Below, piece after piece: positions 51,700-61,700 of a stretch of 64,000 nucleotides of DNA (position 1 is its first letter; the number at the start of each line of letters is the position of its first letter). This DNA comes from Lentisphaerota bacterium. GTDB taxonomy: Bacteria; Verrucomicrobiota; Lentisphaeria; Victivallales; Victivallaceae. A program made the translations under genes and the position numbers. A model generated the notes under the pieces. That model did no database searches. It was not told the DNA's origin and was given only the letters and a program-made list of their open reading frames with translations. The stretch is from the NCBI GenBank assembly GCA_015061815.1, contig SUVW01000007.1, positions 31,264 to 95,263 of the forward strand. Reading direction: 5' to 3'.

Positions 51700-53631
51700 T
51701 CATCCTTTGACAATCGCTTTTTTCGGACAGCCGTCGATACAGGCACCGCATTTGATACATTTGGCGGTATCGATGACATGGAGCTGTTTGATTTCACCTT
51801 TGATGGCATCGACCGGGCAGTTGCGTTTGCATTTGGTACAGCCGATACAATCGTCGGTGATCGTCAATGTATAGAGTTTCGGGCAGGTGCCGGCCGGACA
51901 TTTTTTGTCCACGACGTGAGCAACATATTCGTCACGGAAGTAACGCAAGGTGCTCAAAATCGGGTTCGGGGCGGTCTGTCCGAGGCCGCAGAGTGCGGTA
52001 TCGGTGATGGTTTTTGCCAGAGATTCAAGTTCATCGAGCATTTCCAGAGTACCGTTTCCGTCGCAGATCTTTTCGAGCATTTCAAGCATACGGCGGGTAC
52101 CGATACGGCACGGGGTGCATTTGCCGCAGGACTCATCTTTGGTGAAGTCCAGATAGAATTTCGCCATCGCGGGCATGCAGTCTTTGTCACTCAAAACGAT
52201 CATACCGCCGGAACCCATCATTGAACCGATTTTTGACAAGTTGCCGTAATCGATCGGAGTGTCGAGGTTCTCTTTGGTGATACATCCGCCGGAAGGTCCG
52301 CCGGTCTGTACCGCTTTGAATTCTCTGCCGCCGGAAATCCCGCCGCCGATCTCATAGATGATCTCGCGCAGAGTCGTACCCATCGGAACTTCGACCAGAC
52401 CGACGTTGTTGATCTGACCGGCCAGAGCGAATACTTTGGTACCGCTGTTGCCGCTGATGGTGCGTTTGAAGTTGCCGTTTTCATCCAGTTCCGGCTGCCA
52501 GTTGCCGATTTTGGCGTACCATGCAGCACCCTTGTTGATGATGACCGGGATGGAAGCATAGGTTTCCACGTTGTTCACGTTGGTGCTGCAGCCCCAGTAA
52601 CCGCCGCCGATATTGGCCGGAAAGGGCGGTTTGGTAGTCGGTTCGCCGCGCATACCTTCCATTGAATGGATCAGCGCAGTTTCCTCACCGCAGACGAATG
52701 CTCCGGCTCCGAGTTTGATATCGATATCGAAGCTGAAGTTTGTTCCCATGATGTTCTTGCCGAGCAAACCGGCTTCACGGGCCTGTTCGATGGCATAACG
52801 CAAACGGTTGACAGCCAGCGGATATTCCGCACGGATGTAAACCAGACCCTGCTGGGCACCGATGGCGTAAGCGCCGATGGCCATAGCTTCGATGATGCTG
52901 TGCGGGTCACCTTCCATGATGGAACGGTCCATAAATGCTCCGGGGTCACCCTCGTCAGCGTTACAAACGATGTATTTTTCATCGGCTTTGACGCCGGCAG
53001 CGATCTTCCACTTCATACCGGTGGGGAATCCTGCACCGCCGCGTCCGCAGATACCGGAATTGAGAACTTCCTGAACGACCTCATCTGCGGTCATGTCAAA
53101 AAGGCATTTGCTCAATGCTTTGTAACCGTCATTGGCGATGTATTCTTCGATATCTTCCGGATTGAGCAATCCGCAGTTGCGCAGAGAGATGCGCTGCTGC
53201 TTGGCATAGAAGGACATTTTGGCGTAGTCCTGGATGCGTTCCTTGAGCAGCGGTTCGACGAAAAGGAGTCTTTCGACCATCTTTTTGCCGACGATATGAC
53301 TTTCAACGATCTCTTTGGCATCATCGGGAGTGACCTGGACATAGAAAACATTGTCCGGCATGATCTTGACGATCGGACCCTGGGCGCAGAAACCGAAGCA
53401 ACCGGTCTGCACAACGCGGACATCATTTTCCAAACCGTTCTCTTTGATGTACTTGTTGAGATTGTCCATCAACTCTTTTGCGTTGGAAGCGTGGCATCCG
53501 GTACCGCCGCAGCAGAGAATATCTTTTTTGACAGAATTGATGTCGTGGACATCGGTGCAGCGGAGGGCGAGTTTGCCTTTGGCTGCGTTGAAAGCATCCA
53601 GCAATGCTTCCTGTGAAGTGATCTTATTCAT
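51700..53631 (-). CDS. hndC: NADH-dependent hydrogenase subunit (HndC/NuoF type)
   Basis: 643 residues. The parts are: a thioredoxin-like [2Fe-2S] domain (GGTGCHASNAKELMDN at about 40, GCFGFCAQGPIV), the FMN/NADH domain (GRGGAGFPTGMKWKIAAG, NADEGDPGAFMDRSIMEGDP), SLBB, a [4Fe-4S] site (CGKCTPCRIGTRRMLEM) and a C-terminal pair of [4Fe-4S] sites (CIGCTKCKRNCPVDAI, CIKCGACIDGCPKKAI). This is the flavin subunit of electron-bifurcating or NADH-linked hydrogenases. Confidence 0.95.
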   Translation of the reverse strand: MNKITSQEALLDAFNAAKGKLALRCTDVHDINSVKKDILCCGGTGCHASNAKELMDNLNKYIKENGLENDVRVVQTGCFGFCAQGPIVKIMPDNVFYVQVTPDDAKEIVESHIVGKKMVERLLFVEPLLKERIQDYAKMSFYAKQQRISLRNCGLLNPEDIEEYIANDGYKALSKCLFDMTADEVVQEVLNSGICGRGGAGFPTGMKWKIAAGVKADEKYIVCNADEGDPGAFMDRSIMEGDPHSIIEAMAIGAYAIGAQQGLVYIRAEYPLAVNRLRYAIEQAREAGLLGKNIMGTNFSFDIDIKLGAGAFVCGEETALIHSMEGMRGEPTTKPPFPANIGGGYWGCSTNVNNVETYASIPVIINKGAAWYAKIGNWQPELDENGNFKRTISGNSGTKVFALAGQINNVGLVEVPMGTTLREIIYEIGGGISGGREFKAVQTGGPSGGCITKENLDTPIDYGNLSKIGSMMGSGGMIVLSDKDCMPAMAKFYLDFTKDESCGKCTPCRIGTRRMLEMLEKICDGNGTLEMLDELESLAKTITDTALCGLGQTAPNPILSTLRYFRDEYVAHVVDKKCPAGTCPKLYTLTITDDCIGCTKCKRNCPVDAIKGEIKQLHVIDTAKCIKCGACIDGCPKKAIVKG

Positions 53632-53636
53632 AAAAC

Positions 53637-54152
53637 TTACCCCAGCTTCTTATATTCGTTGACGATTTCAACCGCTTTGGCGGGTGTGACTTTGCCGTAA
53701 ACTTTGCCGTTGACAATCATCACCGGAGCCAGTCCGCAGGCACCGACGCAACGGAGCGCGGAGATGGAGAAAAGACCATCCGGAGTCGGATTGGTATCTG
53801 CTTTGACTCCGAGTACGCGTTCGATTTCAGAAAGAACTTTTTCCGAACCTTTGACGTAGCAGGCTGTTCCCATGCATACATCAATGCAGTATTTGCCTTT
53901 GGGTTCTGTTGAAAAATAGTTGTAAAAACTGACCACACCGGAAACCTGTGCTTCGGTGAGGAAAAGTTTTTGAGCGACATGGATCTGAACTTCGCGGGGC
54001 AGGTAACCGAAAATATCCTGCGCGCGATGCAAAACCTGGATCAGCCGGCCGCGACGGCGTTCATCCGCCCGGTCAATACCGAGACTGTCGATGAATGCAT
54101 CGAGTTCGGCAAATTTGGCGGCTGCTCCTTCCGACAACTTGTTGCAACACAT
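53637..54152 (-). CDS. hndA: Hydrogenase subunit HndA / NuoE type
   Basis: 171 residues of the NuoE fold: GRLIQVLHRAQDIFGYLPRE, VVSFYNYFSTEPKGKYCIDV, CMGTACYVKGSE and ALRCVGACGLAPVMIVNGKV, giving the four-cysteine [2Fe-2S] site. First gene of hndA-hndC-hndD; the usual separate hndB thioredoxin-like gene is not present, its domain being at the N-terminus of hndC. Confidence 0.95.
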   Translation of the reverse strand: MCCNKLSEGAAAKFAELDAFIDSLGIDRADERRRGRLIQVLHRAQDIFGYLPREVQIHVAQKLFLTEAQVSGVVSFYNYFSTEPKGKYCIDVCMGTACYVKGSEKVLSEIERVLGVKADTNPTPDGLFSISALRCVGACGLAPVMIVNGKVYGKVTPAKAVEIVNEYKKLG

Positions 54153-54194
54153 TTTTTCTATTCCTTAATTTATGTTTATGAAACGGCACCGTTG

Positions 54195-54210
54195 TTTACA
54201 CCGGTGCAAA
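54195..54210 (-). promoter_or_regulatory. Candidate operator of the hydrogenase operon
   Basis: TTTACACCGGTGCAAA, a 16-bp palindrome with one mismatched pair, is 43 bp before hndA and just downstream of rex. It does not match the usual TTGTGA-type Rex site. Confidence 0.3.
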
Positions 54211-54279
54211 CTGCCTTTTTACCTTTGCCGTCAAATTCTGCAAGCTCCTCCTTCCTGACGGCGATATTTTATATTTTGA

Positions 54280-54933
54280 TCAAAATTTTTGGTTATTTAC
54301 GCTTCTGTCCTGTTTGCGTTTTACCGCCAGCATGGCCAAGCCCCCGGCGATAACTTCACGCTGAACGACTACACCGGATGGAACTTGCAGGGAAACATTT
54401 GCAAAATTCCAGATATATTTCACCCCGAGCGCAACCAGTTTATCAGCAACACTCTGGGCCGCATGGTTGGAAACGCATATCACGGCTATTTCCGGCGGGT
54501 TTGCGGCAAAGCATGATTCCATATCCGCAATATCCCGGACTGTCCGTCCGTAAATCTCCCGGCCGATCTTTTCCGGGGATGAGTCAAAAATATGCTGGAT
54601 ACAAAAACCGTAATGTTCAAAATCATTGTATCCCAGCAGCGCAGTTCCCAGCGACCCGGCTCCGATCAATGCTGCAGTCAGAGGTTCTTCCCAGCCGAGA
54701 TAATGCTTGATGTAGCGGATCAACTCATTGACATCGTAGCCGACACGGCGTTGACCGGAAATCCCGGTAAGAGAGATATCTTTGCGGACAACGATCAATT
54801 CGATATTCATATATTCCGCAAGTTCAGTAGAGGATACGCGAACTTTGCCCTCTGCCTGCATTTTCAATAATTTGTGCAGATAAGTCGGCATCCGGCGGAT
54901 TGCCGGAATGTTCAATATTTTATCCTGACGCAT
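54280..54933 (-). CDS. rex: Redox-sensing repressor Rex
   Basis: 217 residues. The winged helix (LLKMQAEGKVRVSSTELAEY, VRKDIS, VGYDVNELI) precedes the NAD(H) domain (AALIGAGSLGTALLGYNDFE, GFCIQHIFDSSPEKIGREIY) and the domain-swap tail. Rex senses NADH/NAD+ and represses fermentation and hydrogenase genes, so its place before hndACD is meaningful. Confidence 0.94.
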   Translation of the reverse strand: MRQDKILNIPAIRRMPTYLHKLLKMQAEGKVRVSSTELAEYMNIELIVVRKDISLTGISGQRRVGYDVNELIRYIKHYLGWEEPLTAALIGAGSLGTALLGYNDFEHYGFCIQHIFDSSPEKIGREIYGRTVRDIADMESCFAANPPEIAVICVSNHAAQSVADKLVALGVKYIWNFANVSLQVPSGVVVQREVIAGGLAMLAVKRKQDRSVNNQKF

Positions 54934-55037
54934 AAAAAGAAAGTCCCTGTTCGCTATTTTCCGGCATCCGGAAAATATTTGCGCTCACCGCTGCGACGAC
55001 CACGATGAATCTTTCTTCTTACATACGCCGCATCCAT

Positions 55038-55065
55038 AATATAACACAAAAAATATCTTTTTCAA
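55038..55065 (-). promoter_or_regulatory. Promoter of rex
   Basis: Minus-strand TTGAAA and TATATT at 16 bp. The spacer is exactly one copy of a 19-bp repeat (55044-55062). Confidence 0.55.
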
Positions 55066-55092
55066 ATGCAATTACACAAAAAATATCTTTTT
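55044..55092 (-). repeat. Two perfect 19-bp direct repeats at the rex promoter
   Basis: AAAAAGATATTTTTTGTGT (minus strand) occurs at 55044-55062 and 55074-55092, 30 bp apart (about three helical turns). Confidence 0.9.
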
Positions 55093-55160
55093 TACACCGG
55101 CTCTGCCGGATAACGTTGTTTTTCCGGCATTCTGATGATTATCGCTCCCTTTTTTTCAGC

Positions 55161-55184
55161 AAAAAAAAGCGGCCCGAAGGCCGC
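55161..55184 (-). terminator. Terminator of infA
   Basis: GCGGCC-CGAA-GGCCGC (tetraloop-like) with a minus-strand TTTTTTTT tail. Confidence 0.85.
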
Positions 55185-55236
55185 CTGACCGCAACTGACT
55201 GTCAAAAATGTCAGCATTCCGGCAGAAGATGCCGGA

Positions 55237-55455
55237 TCATTTTTTGCGGAAAACAATTCTGGCTTTGGTCAGATCATAAGGTGACATCTCCATTGTCACG
55301 CTGTCGCCGGGGAGGATACGGATAAAATTCATCCGCATTTTTCCGGAAATATGAGCGTTGACCACATGTCCGCCCTGAATTTCCACCCGAAACATGGTGT
55401 TCGGCAGCAATTCGCGTACCACACCTTCTACTTTGATTACATCGTCTTTTGCCAC
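55237..55455 (-). CDS. infA: Translation initiation factor IF-1
   Basis: 72 residues, one OB fold ([20 protein letters not shown], then [16 protein letters not shown]). Normal length. The start lies 19 bp inside the 3' end of map. Confidence 0.95.
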   Translation of the reverse strand: MAKDDVIKVEGVVRELLPNTMFRVEIQGGHVVNAHISGKMRMNFIRILPGDSVTMEMSPYDLTKARIVFRKK

Positions 55456-56207
55456 GTTAAAATCTCCGGTTCATTATCTGTTATCAAAATCATATGTTCA
55501 AAATGTGCGCTCAATTTGCCATCTGCAGTACGTACCGTCCAATTATCTTTGCGGTCAAGTTTTACAGAATCAGTTCCCAGGTTGAGCATCGGTTCGATGC
55601 ACAGCACCATACCCGGTTCGAGCCGGGGGCCTTTGCCCCAGCCGGTGTAATTGGGGACTTCCGGCGGTTCGTGGAGTTTTATTCCGCAACCGTGCCCGAC
55701 ATATTCCCGGACGATCCCGAGCTTGTGTCTTCTTGCGCACTTTTCAACGGCAGCACTGATGTCCCGGATGAAAGCTCCGCTTCTTGCTGCCGCGATCCCG
55801 TCCATCAATGCCTGTGAAGTTCCGTCAAGCAGTCGTTGGGTATCCCGGTCAGGTTCTTTGAAACTGAATGTCAATGCGGTATCCCCCATCGCATTGTCGA
55901 TGGTCACTCCGACATCGATACTGACAATATCATTTTCAGTGATGATCTGATCCGGGCGGCCGATGCCGTGAATCACTACATCATTTACAGAAATGCAGAT
56001 ATTACCGGGGAATCCGTGATAATTTTTGAAAGCACTTCTGCCCCCGGTCGCATTGATCAGACTTCCGGCCAGCTGATCGAGGTCAAAAGTGGTCATGCCC
56101 GGATGCGCCAGACGCGCGATCTCATCGCGCACCTGGGCGGTTACTGCTGCGGCCCGGCGGATCCGGGTGATCTCTTCCGGGGTATGGATGATCCGGTTTC
56201 CGGACAT
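55437..56207 (-). CDS. map: Methionine aminopeptidase, type I
   Basis: 256 residues. Metal ligands are in [20 protein letters not shown] (two Asp), [19 protein letters not shown] (His), [10 protein letters not shown] (Glu) and [10 protein letters not shown] (Glu). Removes the initiator methionine. Five bp after adk. Confidence 0.95.
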   Translation of the reverse strand: MSGNRIIHTPEEITRIRRAAAVTAQVRDEIARLAHPGMTTFDLDQLAGSLINATGGRSAFKNYHGFPGNICISVNDVVIHGIGRPDQIITENDIVSIDVGVTIDNAMGDTALTFSFKEPDRDTQRLLDGTSQALMDGIAAARSGAFIRDISAAVEKCARRHKLGIVREYVGHGCGIKLHEPPEVPNYTGWGKGPRLEPGMVLCIEPMLNLGTDSVKLDRKDNWTVRTADGKLSAHFEHMILITDNEPEILTWQKTM

Positions 56208-56212
56208 TGCTC

Positions 56213-56863
56213 TTACTCCAGAACTTTGGCCAATTCAGCAACGATCTCATCGAGTTCGGTGCTTTTGCAGCTGTACAGCAGGCCGAGTTTTTCGTAATAA
56301 TCGATCAGCGGCTGGGTCTGTTTGTGGAAGACGGCCAGGCGGCTTTTTGCAGTTTCCAGAGAATCATCGGCACGCTGGTAGAGTTCGGAACCGCATTTAT
56401 CGCAGATGCCTTCGACGGCGGGTTTCATAAAGATTTTGTTGTAGATGGCGTCGCATCCCCGGCAATTCATCCGGGCGGTGAGCCGCTGCAGGATGACCTC
56501 ATCGGAAACATTGAGGTAGACGACTGCATCGATCTGTTTGCCCATGTTTTTGAGGATTTCGGCGAGTGTTTCCGCCTGGGCGATAGTCCGGGGGAAACCG
56601 TCAAGGATGAACCCTTTTTCGCAATCAGGTTCTTTGAGACGTTCGCCGACCATGCCGCAGACCATAGCATCGGGGACAAGGCCGCCGGATTTCATGATGG
56701 CACCGGCTTCTTTGCCGGCGGGAGTGCCTTTGGCGACTTCGGCGCGGAGAATGTCGCCGGTGGAGATGTGAGCGACACCGTATTTTGCGATCATTGCGTT
56801 GGAAACGGTTCCTTTACCGGCACCGGGGCCGCCGAGGAAAATCAGATTTTTTTTGGTAAGCAT
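56213..56863 (-). CDS. adk: Adenylate kinase
   Basis: 216 residues from the ATG with AAAGGA; P-loop GGPGAGKGT near the start, DGFPRTIAQAETL, and a zinc-type LID with four cysteines (CRGCDAIYN, CDKCGSEL). Interconverts ATP, ADP and AMP. A longer frame (nine codons more) has no support. Confidence 0.95.
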   Translation of the reverse strand: MLTKKNLIFLGGPGAGKGTVSNAMIAKYGVAHISTGDILRAEVAKGTPAGKEAGAIMKSGGLVPDAMVCGMVGERLKEPDCEKGFILDGFPRTIAQAETLAEILKNMGKQIDAVVYLNVSDEVILQRLTARMNCRGCDAIYNKIFMKPAVEGICDKCGSELYQRADDSLETAKSRLAVFHKQTQPLIDYYEKLGLLYSCKSTELDEIVAELAKVLE

Positions 56864-56886
56864 TTTTCTTTCCTTTTGATTGTGGT

Positions 56887-58143
56887 TCAAATATTTTTCA
56901 CAAGATAATCTATCAATTCACTTTCTTTTACTTCACATTGAGTGCCGTCATCCATCTTCTTGACGATGGCGATGCCGGCGGCCAATTCACTTTCGCCCCG
57001 GATCACGGTATATGGAGCCATGCTGCGGTTTGCGGCGCGCATTTGAGCTTTGAAAGAACGCTCTTCCAACTCCAGCAGAATATTTTTTCCCGCCTGACGC
57101 AGAGCATTGGCGGTAATCAGATTCTGCATCCGTGCCCCGGTCCCCAGACCGATAAAGAAACAATCAATTTTCCCGGCATCCGGAGCCGGAACATTGAGTG
57201 CATCTCTGACCATCAGCAATCTCTCTACTCCGGTGGCAAACCCCACTCCCGGCAGTGGACGTTTTTCGCCGGGCAGGAACAATTCATATCTGCCGCCGCC
57301 GGCAATGGCGATCTGCCCGCCGAGAGCATCATGGGTGACTTCAAAAACGGTATGCACATAGTAATCCAGACCGCGCACCAGACGTGAAGAGGTTTTGAAT
57401 GGCACATCAAGTGCAGTCAATGCCGCTTTGACCTCTTCAAAGTAGGCTTTGGATTCCGCGCTGAATGAATCGATGTAATCCGGTGCCGCATTGATTATCT
57501 CCTGACAGCACTCCTGCTTGCAATCCAGAATACGCCAGATATTGCGTTCCAGCCGGGTGCGGCAATCAGGGCACATGCGGTCTATGTGCTTTGAGAAATA
57601 CTCCCGCAGAACTTTTTCTGCCGGTTCCCGGTCGGCGGCAACCCCCCGGGTGTTGATGGTGAAAACCGCTCCGTCTATTCCGATTGCGGTCAGATAGTTG
57701 TGGAGCATGGCAATACATTCGGCATCAATAAGCGGTGCGCAGCGGCCCACATTTTCCACGCCGATCTGGTGAAATTGCCTTCTGCGTCCGGCAGATGGGC
57801 GTTCTCCCCGGAACATCGGGCCGTAATAGAAAACCCGTTGTTCATTGCCGTTGGCCACATCGGTATTGGTCAATGCCCGCATGACTCCGGCGGTCCCTTC
57901 CGGGCGCAGAGTCAAACTTCTGCCGCCGCGATCTTCAAAGGTGTACATCTCTTTCTGCACGACTTCGGTTTCACCGCCGAGTCCCCGCTGGAAAATTTCG
58001 GTATATTCAAATATCGGGGTGCGCAATTCACCGTAACCGCAGGCAGTAAAGACTTTGGCAGCGGTACTTTCCAGGAAACGCCATGAACCGGATTCGGCCG
58101 GAAAAATATCGGCTGTCCCCGGAGGCGGAGCGAATGCTGACAT
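56887..58143 (-). CDS. hisS: Histidyl-tRNA synthetase
   Basis: 418 residues. Class II motif 2 FYYGPMFRGERPSAGRRRQF, histidine motif RGLDYYVHTVFEVTH, and motif 3 GVGFATGVERLLM. Strong AAGGAGG five bases before the ATG. Leads the operon hisS-adk-map-infA. Confidence 0.96.
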   Translation of the reverse strand: MSAFAPPPGTADIFPAESGSWRFLESTAAKVFTACGYGELRTPIFEYTEIFQRGLGGETEVVQKEMYTFEDRGGRSLTLRPEGTAGVMRALTNTDVANGNEQRVFYYGPMFRGERPSAGRRRQFHQIGVENVGRCAPLIDAECIAMLHNYLTAIGIDGAVFTINTRGVAADREPAEKVLREYFSKHIDRMCPDCRTRLERNIWRILDCKQECCQEIINAAPDYIDSFSAESKAYFEEVKAALTALDVPFKTSSRLVRGLDYYVHTVFEVTHDALGGQIAIAGGGRYELFLPGEKRPLPGVGFATGVERLLMVRDALNVPAPDAGKIDCFFIGLGTGARMQNLITANALRQAGKNILLELEERSFKAQMRAANRSMAPYTVIRGESELAAGIAIVKKMDDGTQCEVKESELIDYLVKNI

Positions 58144-58185
58144 CAAAACCTCCTTTTTCTACATCAAAACATTACTGGATTCAAA

Positions 58186-58224
58186 AAGCAAAACGCCCAA
58201 CGAATAAGACTTTTCGTCAGGCGT
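58186..58224 (-). terminator. Terminator of the HU/IHF gene
   Basis: ACGCC and GGCGT arms extended by GACGAA/TTCGT, then TTTTGCTTTTT on the minus strand. Confidence 0.65.
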
Positions 58225-58251
58225 AATGTACTGTTTGGCAACTGCTCCGAA

Positions 58252-58551
58252 TTAGCGGAAATCGGCCGGATTGAGTTTTTCGACAGCTTCTTTGAGCTCT
58301 TTGCCGGCGCGGAATTTGATCACAGTGCGCTCCGGAATGATGACTTCATTTTTGGTGTCGCGGGGATTGCGGCCCTTGCGGCTTTTGCGGACTTTGATTT
58401 CAAAAACGCCGAAGTTGCGCAATTCGATATCATTTCCGGAAATCAATTCTCCGGCGATGCTGTCCAAAGTACGCTGGACGATATCAGCCACATCGCTCTG
58501 AATAATTCCGGTTTCTTTGGCGATTTTGACAACAAGGTCACGTTTAGTCAT
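58252..58551 (-). CDS. HU/IHF family DNA-bending protein
   Basis: 99 residues starting MTKRDLVVKIAKETGIIQSD. ELRNFGVFEIKVRKSRKGRN and PRDTKN form the DNA-gripping arm. The ATG after AGGAG is chosen; a 28-codon extension is rejected. Organises the chromosome. Confidence 0.94.
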   Translation of the reverse strand: MTKRDLVVKIAKETGIIQSDVADIVQRTLDSIAGELISGNDIELRNFGVFEIKVRKSRKGRNPRDTKNEVIIPERTVIKFRAGKELKEAVEKLNPADFR

Positions 58552-58622
58552 TTCTTTTTTCTCCTGATTTTTATGTTTGTGAAATTTATGTAAATTGACT
58601 ATTTTCAACTTGACAATATTAT

Positions 58623-58651
58623 AATATGCCACCAAAAGACAGTTCCGTCAA
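58623..58651 (-). promoter_or_regulatory. Promoter of the HU/IHF gene
   Basis: Minus-strand TTGACG and CATATT at 17 bp, with TATAAT close behind. Confidence 0.5.
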
Positions 58652-58683
58652 TAGCAATATTAAACAAAAACCCTTTTTTTTTG

Positions 58684-58710
58684 AAAAAAAAGAGCTGTAA
58701 TTAGCTCTTT
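58684..58710 (-). terminator. Second terminator after the CBM-repeat gene
   Basis: AAAGAGCT-AATTAC-AGCTCTTT then TTTTT on the minus strand. Confidence 0.7.
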
Positions 58711-58726
58711 GCCGGTTGTTTAATGT

Positions 58727-58759
58727 AAAAACCCCGGGAAATTGGTGATTTCCCCGGGG
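58727..58759 (-). terminator. First terminator after the CBM-repeat gene
   Basis: CCCCGGGGAAAT and ATTTCCCGGGG arms with TTTTTAC on the minus strand, 17 bp after the stop. Confidence 0.8.
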
Positions 58760-58775
58760 AGATAAAGATGCGGAT

Positions 58776-61700
58776 TTATTCAGCGTAATATGCTGATACG
58801 CCGATAAAGTTCACCAGTCGTTTTCCGCCGATGGGGGCACCGGGAGTTTTTTCATCCTTCCAGTCCCGGATGGTGACTTTGACTTCCGGAGCTTTGGCCC
58901 GGAAGACGATTTTCCGGGTCACGACCTCCAATCTTTTCATTTTCAGATACTCCGGAGGATTGCGGAATTCGTAGCTCAAATCAGGGAGGATTTCGGCTCC
59001 TTCCAGTTCTGCTTCCAGAACAAAATCGGATTTCCCTTTGATCCCTTTCGCGAGATGATCTGCATCGCTGGAAGCATAGAAGAAAGAGTATAGTTTGCCC
59101 GGAGTGAGATTTTTCAACGTTTGCTTGAGTTTATTGGGAGCTTTGGCGCTGCGGGTCAACTGAACGGCCGTATTGCCGTTACCGTGACCGATGCCCCGCC
59201 GTTTCAGGTGGGAAAATCCGTAACCGCTGATGGTGCGCGGTTTGATGGAATTTTCTTCCGCAGGGATCGCTTCCCAGCCCTTGAGTCCCTCTTTGAAATC
59301 TCCGTTGACAACGGCATTGGTATTGTAGACGATGCCGTATTTCGGAGAGAGCATTTCGGTTTTGCCCTCGATGGCATAGTGACGCAGAAGCAGAGCCAGC
59401 CAGCGGGCATTTTCCTCATCGGTATAGCGGATATTGTAACAGCCGATACCGTATAAACCTTCAGCTTCCGGGGTGGTGGCGACCAGATGGAAGAAGTAAT
59501 CCCAGGCGTATTTGATATCCGACTGCGGATAAGCATTGCAGTTCCATGCGCCGTTGGTGATCAATCCGGCCATGATCAACAGCATTCTTTTCGGAGCATC
59601 GGGAGTACTCATTTTGGCATATTTCATATGTTTGGCCACCAGCTGGTAATATTCTTCCAGAGAGGGAAGATCCGGAGTGGTTTCCACATAAGTTTCCATC
59701 AGCAATTTACCGCGACCGTTGCCGATATGACTGGCACCGGAGATCAACTGTGCATGGACCGGAGGATAATTGAGATAACTGGTGGTGTTGGCAAGCCAGA
59801 GATAGACAAATTTATTCCAGTGGAAGTTATCCCAGCACACTTCGGCATAGGTGTGAAGCAGTTGGGCCGAGGCTTTGGCATCGGTTTCATCGCAGGCTCT
59901 GCCGACGGTGGATACAGTTGTCCAGTTACCGGCCATATCGGCACGCATTTGATCCTGATCCAGCCAGGTTTGTGCTCCGAAACCATTGGAACCCATGCGG
60001 CGGATACCGCGATCATCCAATTCTTTACCCAATTCGCGTTCCCAATCGCTTTTGGGATTCCAGCCGAATGTGAGCAAATTGTTATTGATGTTCGGCCACA
60101 GATATTTGCGGTAAAAATTGCGATCGTGGGCGAAAGAATTTTTATCGTATTTCTGCGAAACGAACAACGGGAAAAGGATGATTTCCGGCACGGTACGGAT
60201 GATCAATCTGCCATTGCCGGTTCCGGCATCGGCAACGGTGATCTCATGTTCGCCCCGGGGCAGGTAACGCATGGTTTCCAACAGATCGCTGCCTTCGCGG
60301 TAACGGACAATGACTTTATCACCCATCGAAGCGGTGGCTTTTTTGCCGCCGTTGCGGAAACCTATATATATCCAACCGTCCCGGGGGTTGACGAAACGGT
60401 GTTTGCCGTTTGTCAATGACGTGTTGACCAATTCAGTTACCAGATTGTTTTTCCGGACTTCCTTGAAAGGCGGCAATGGTGCCGGGAACACGGTGTCGTA
60501 GCGGTTGGCGAGGATGGTTTTGTTGTCGCTTTTACGGACAATTTGTATCTGCAGTTCGCCTTTGCCCGGAGTGACAGCCGGGAACGCGGTTTTTATCTGC
60601 CGGTTTCCCGGGATATCGAAATTCAGCCATTTGCTCCATTTACCATTTCCATCTGCCAGACGCGCCCGGCAGACGTAATCAGACAAAGCTCCATCCAAAG
60701 GACAGGCAAATGAGAAGGTCACTTCCGGTTTTTCCGGATCGATTTCAGTCAGCAGAGGAGTTACCGGATAGATGCGGCGCATATTTCCCAGATATGATTT
60801 TGCCGGGAAAGTTTCTGCGATGGCGCGTTCAGAAACGCCCTCAAGGAAAGGTTTGCAAACTTCTATAGTTCCTCCGGAAGGCAGATAGAAGAGGAATGAA
60901 TAACGCTTGTTGCCGCTGGGCGGCATGGTGACCGTCGCTTCAAGTTTTTTCCACTGGCCATTGGTGTTGACCGGGATGTTTCCGGCGGAAACTTCTTTGC
61001 TCCACTTGTTGTTGTAAATGATCAGGCGGCTGTCTTTTGCGATGCCGCCGCTGGTACGGACACAGGCTCCGAAGCGGTATTTTTCACCGGGGACCAGCGG
61101 CAGATCGCTGCATCGTATGCTGCCGGTCATCCGGAGCAGATCAGCTCCATCGATTCCTGCTCCGGGAATTTTTTGAATTTGCAGGCCGTTATCCCCGAGG
61201 TTTCTGCTCCACAAGCCGACTTCGCCATCGGCAGTGGCTTCAAAAGGCGGCAGCACATTTCCTCCCGGAGCGATTTTTTTCTCAAGAGTCATGTTTTCGA
61301 TATATGGATTGCAAATTTCCACTGAATTATCAGCATTGACTTTGTTCCCGTAGAGAACAAAAGCATATTTGCCGTCAGAACTTTCCGGAATCACGGTGTT
61401 GCATTCGACTCTCACCCATTTGCCGTTGGTATCGCGGGGCAGATTGAGGGTGCGGACATCGTTTTTCCAGTGCTTGTTGTGCAGCAGCAGACAGGCTGTA
61501 CCGCGCAGATTTCCGGTGCGGACAAAAGCTCCGAAACGGTGAATCTTTTTACCCTCAAGCGGGATCCCGGTAATAACTGCTGTCGTTTTGGAAAGATCGA
61601 CTTTGAGGGCATCGGAATTGTCCATGCCGCCATTTTTGATAAACCGGACAAAAGGAATCTTTTTGCCGGTCATATCTTTGCTCCAAATGCCGAATTCTCC

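Noticed and set aside
50726..51874. 382-codon plus-strand frame
   Set aside because: Antisense of the hydrogenase genes hndD and hndC, whose cluster motifs are unambiguous.
54195..54210. Canonical Rex operator
   Set aside because: The palindrome lacks the TTGTG/CACAA ends expected of Rex sites; reported only as a candidate operator of unknown owner.
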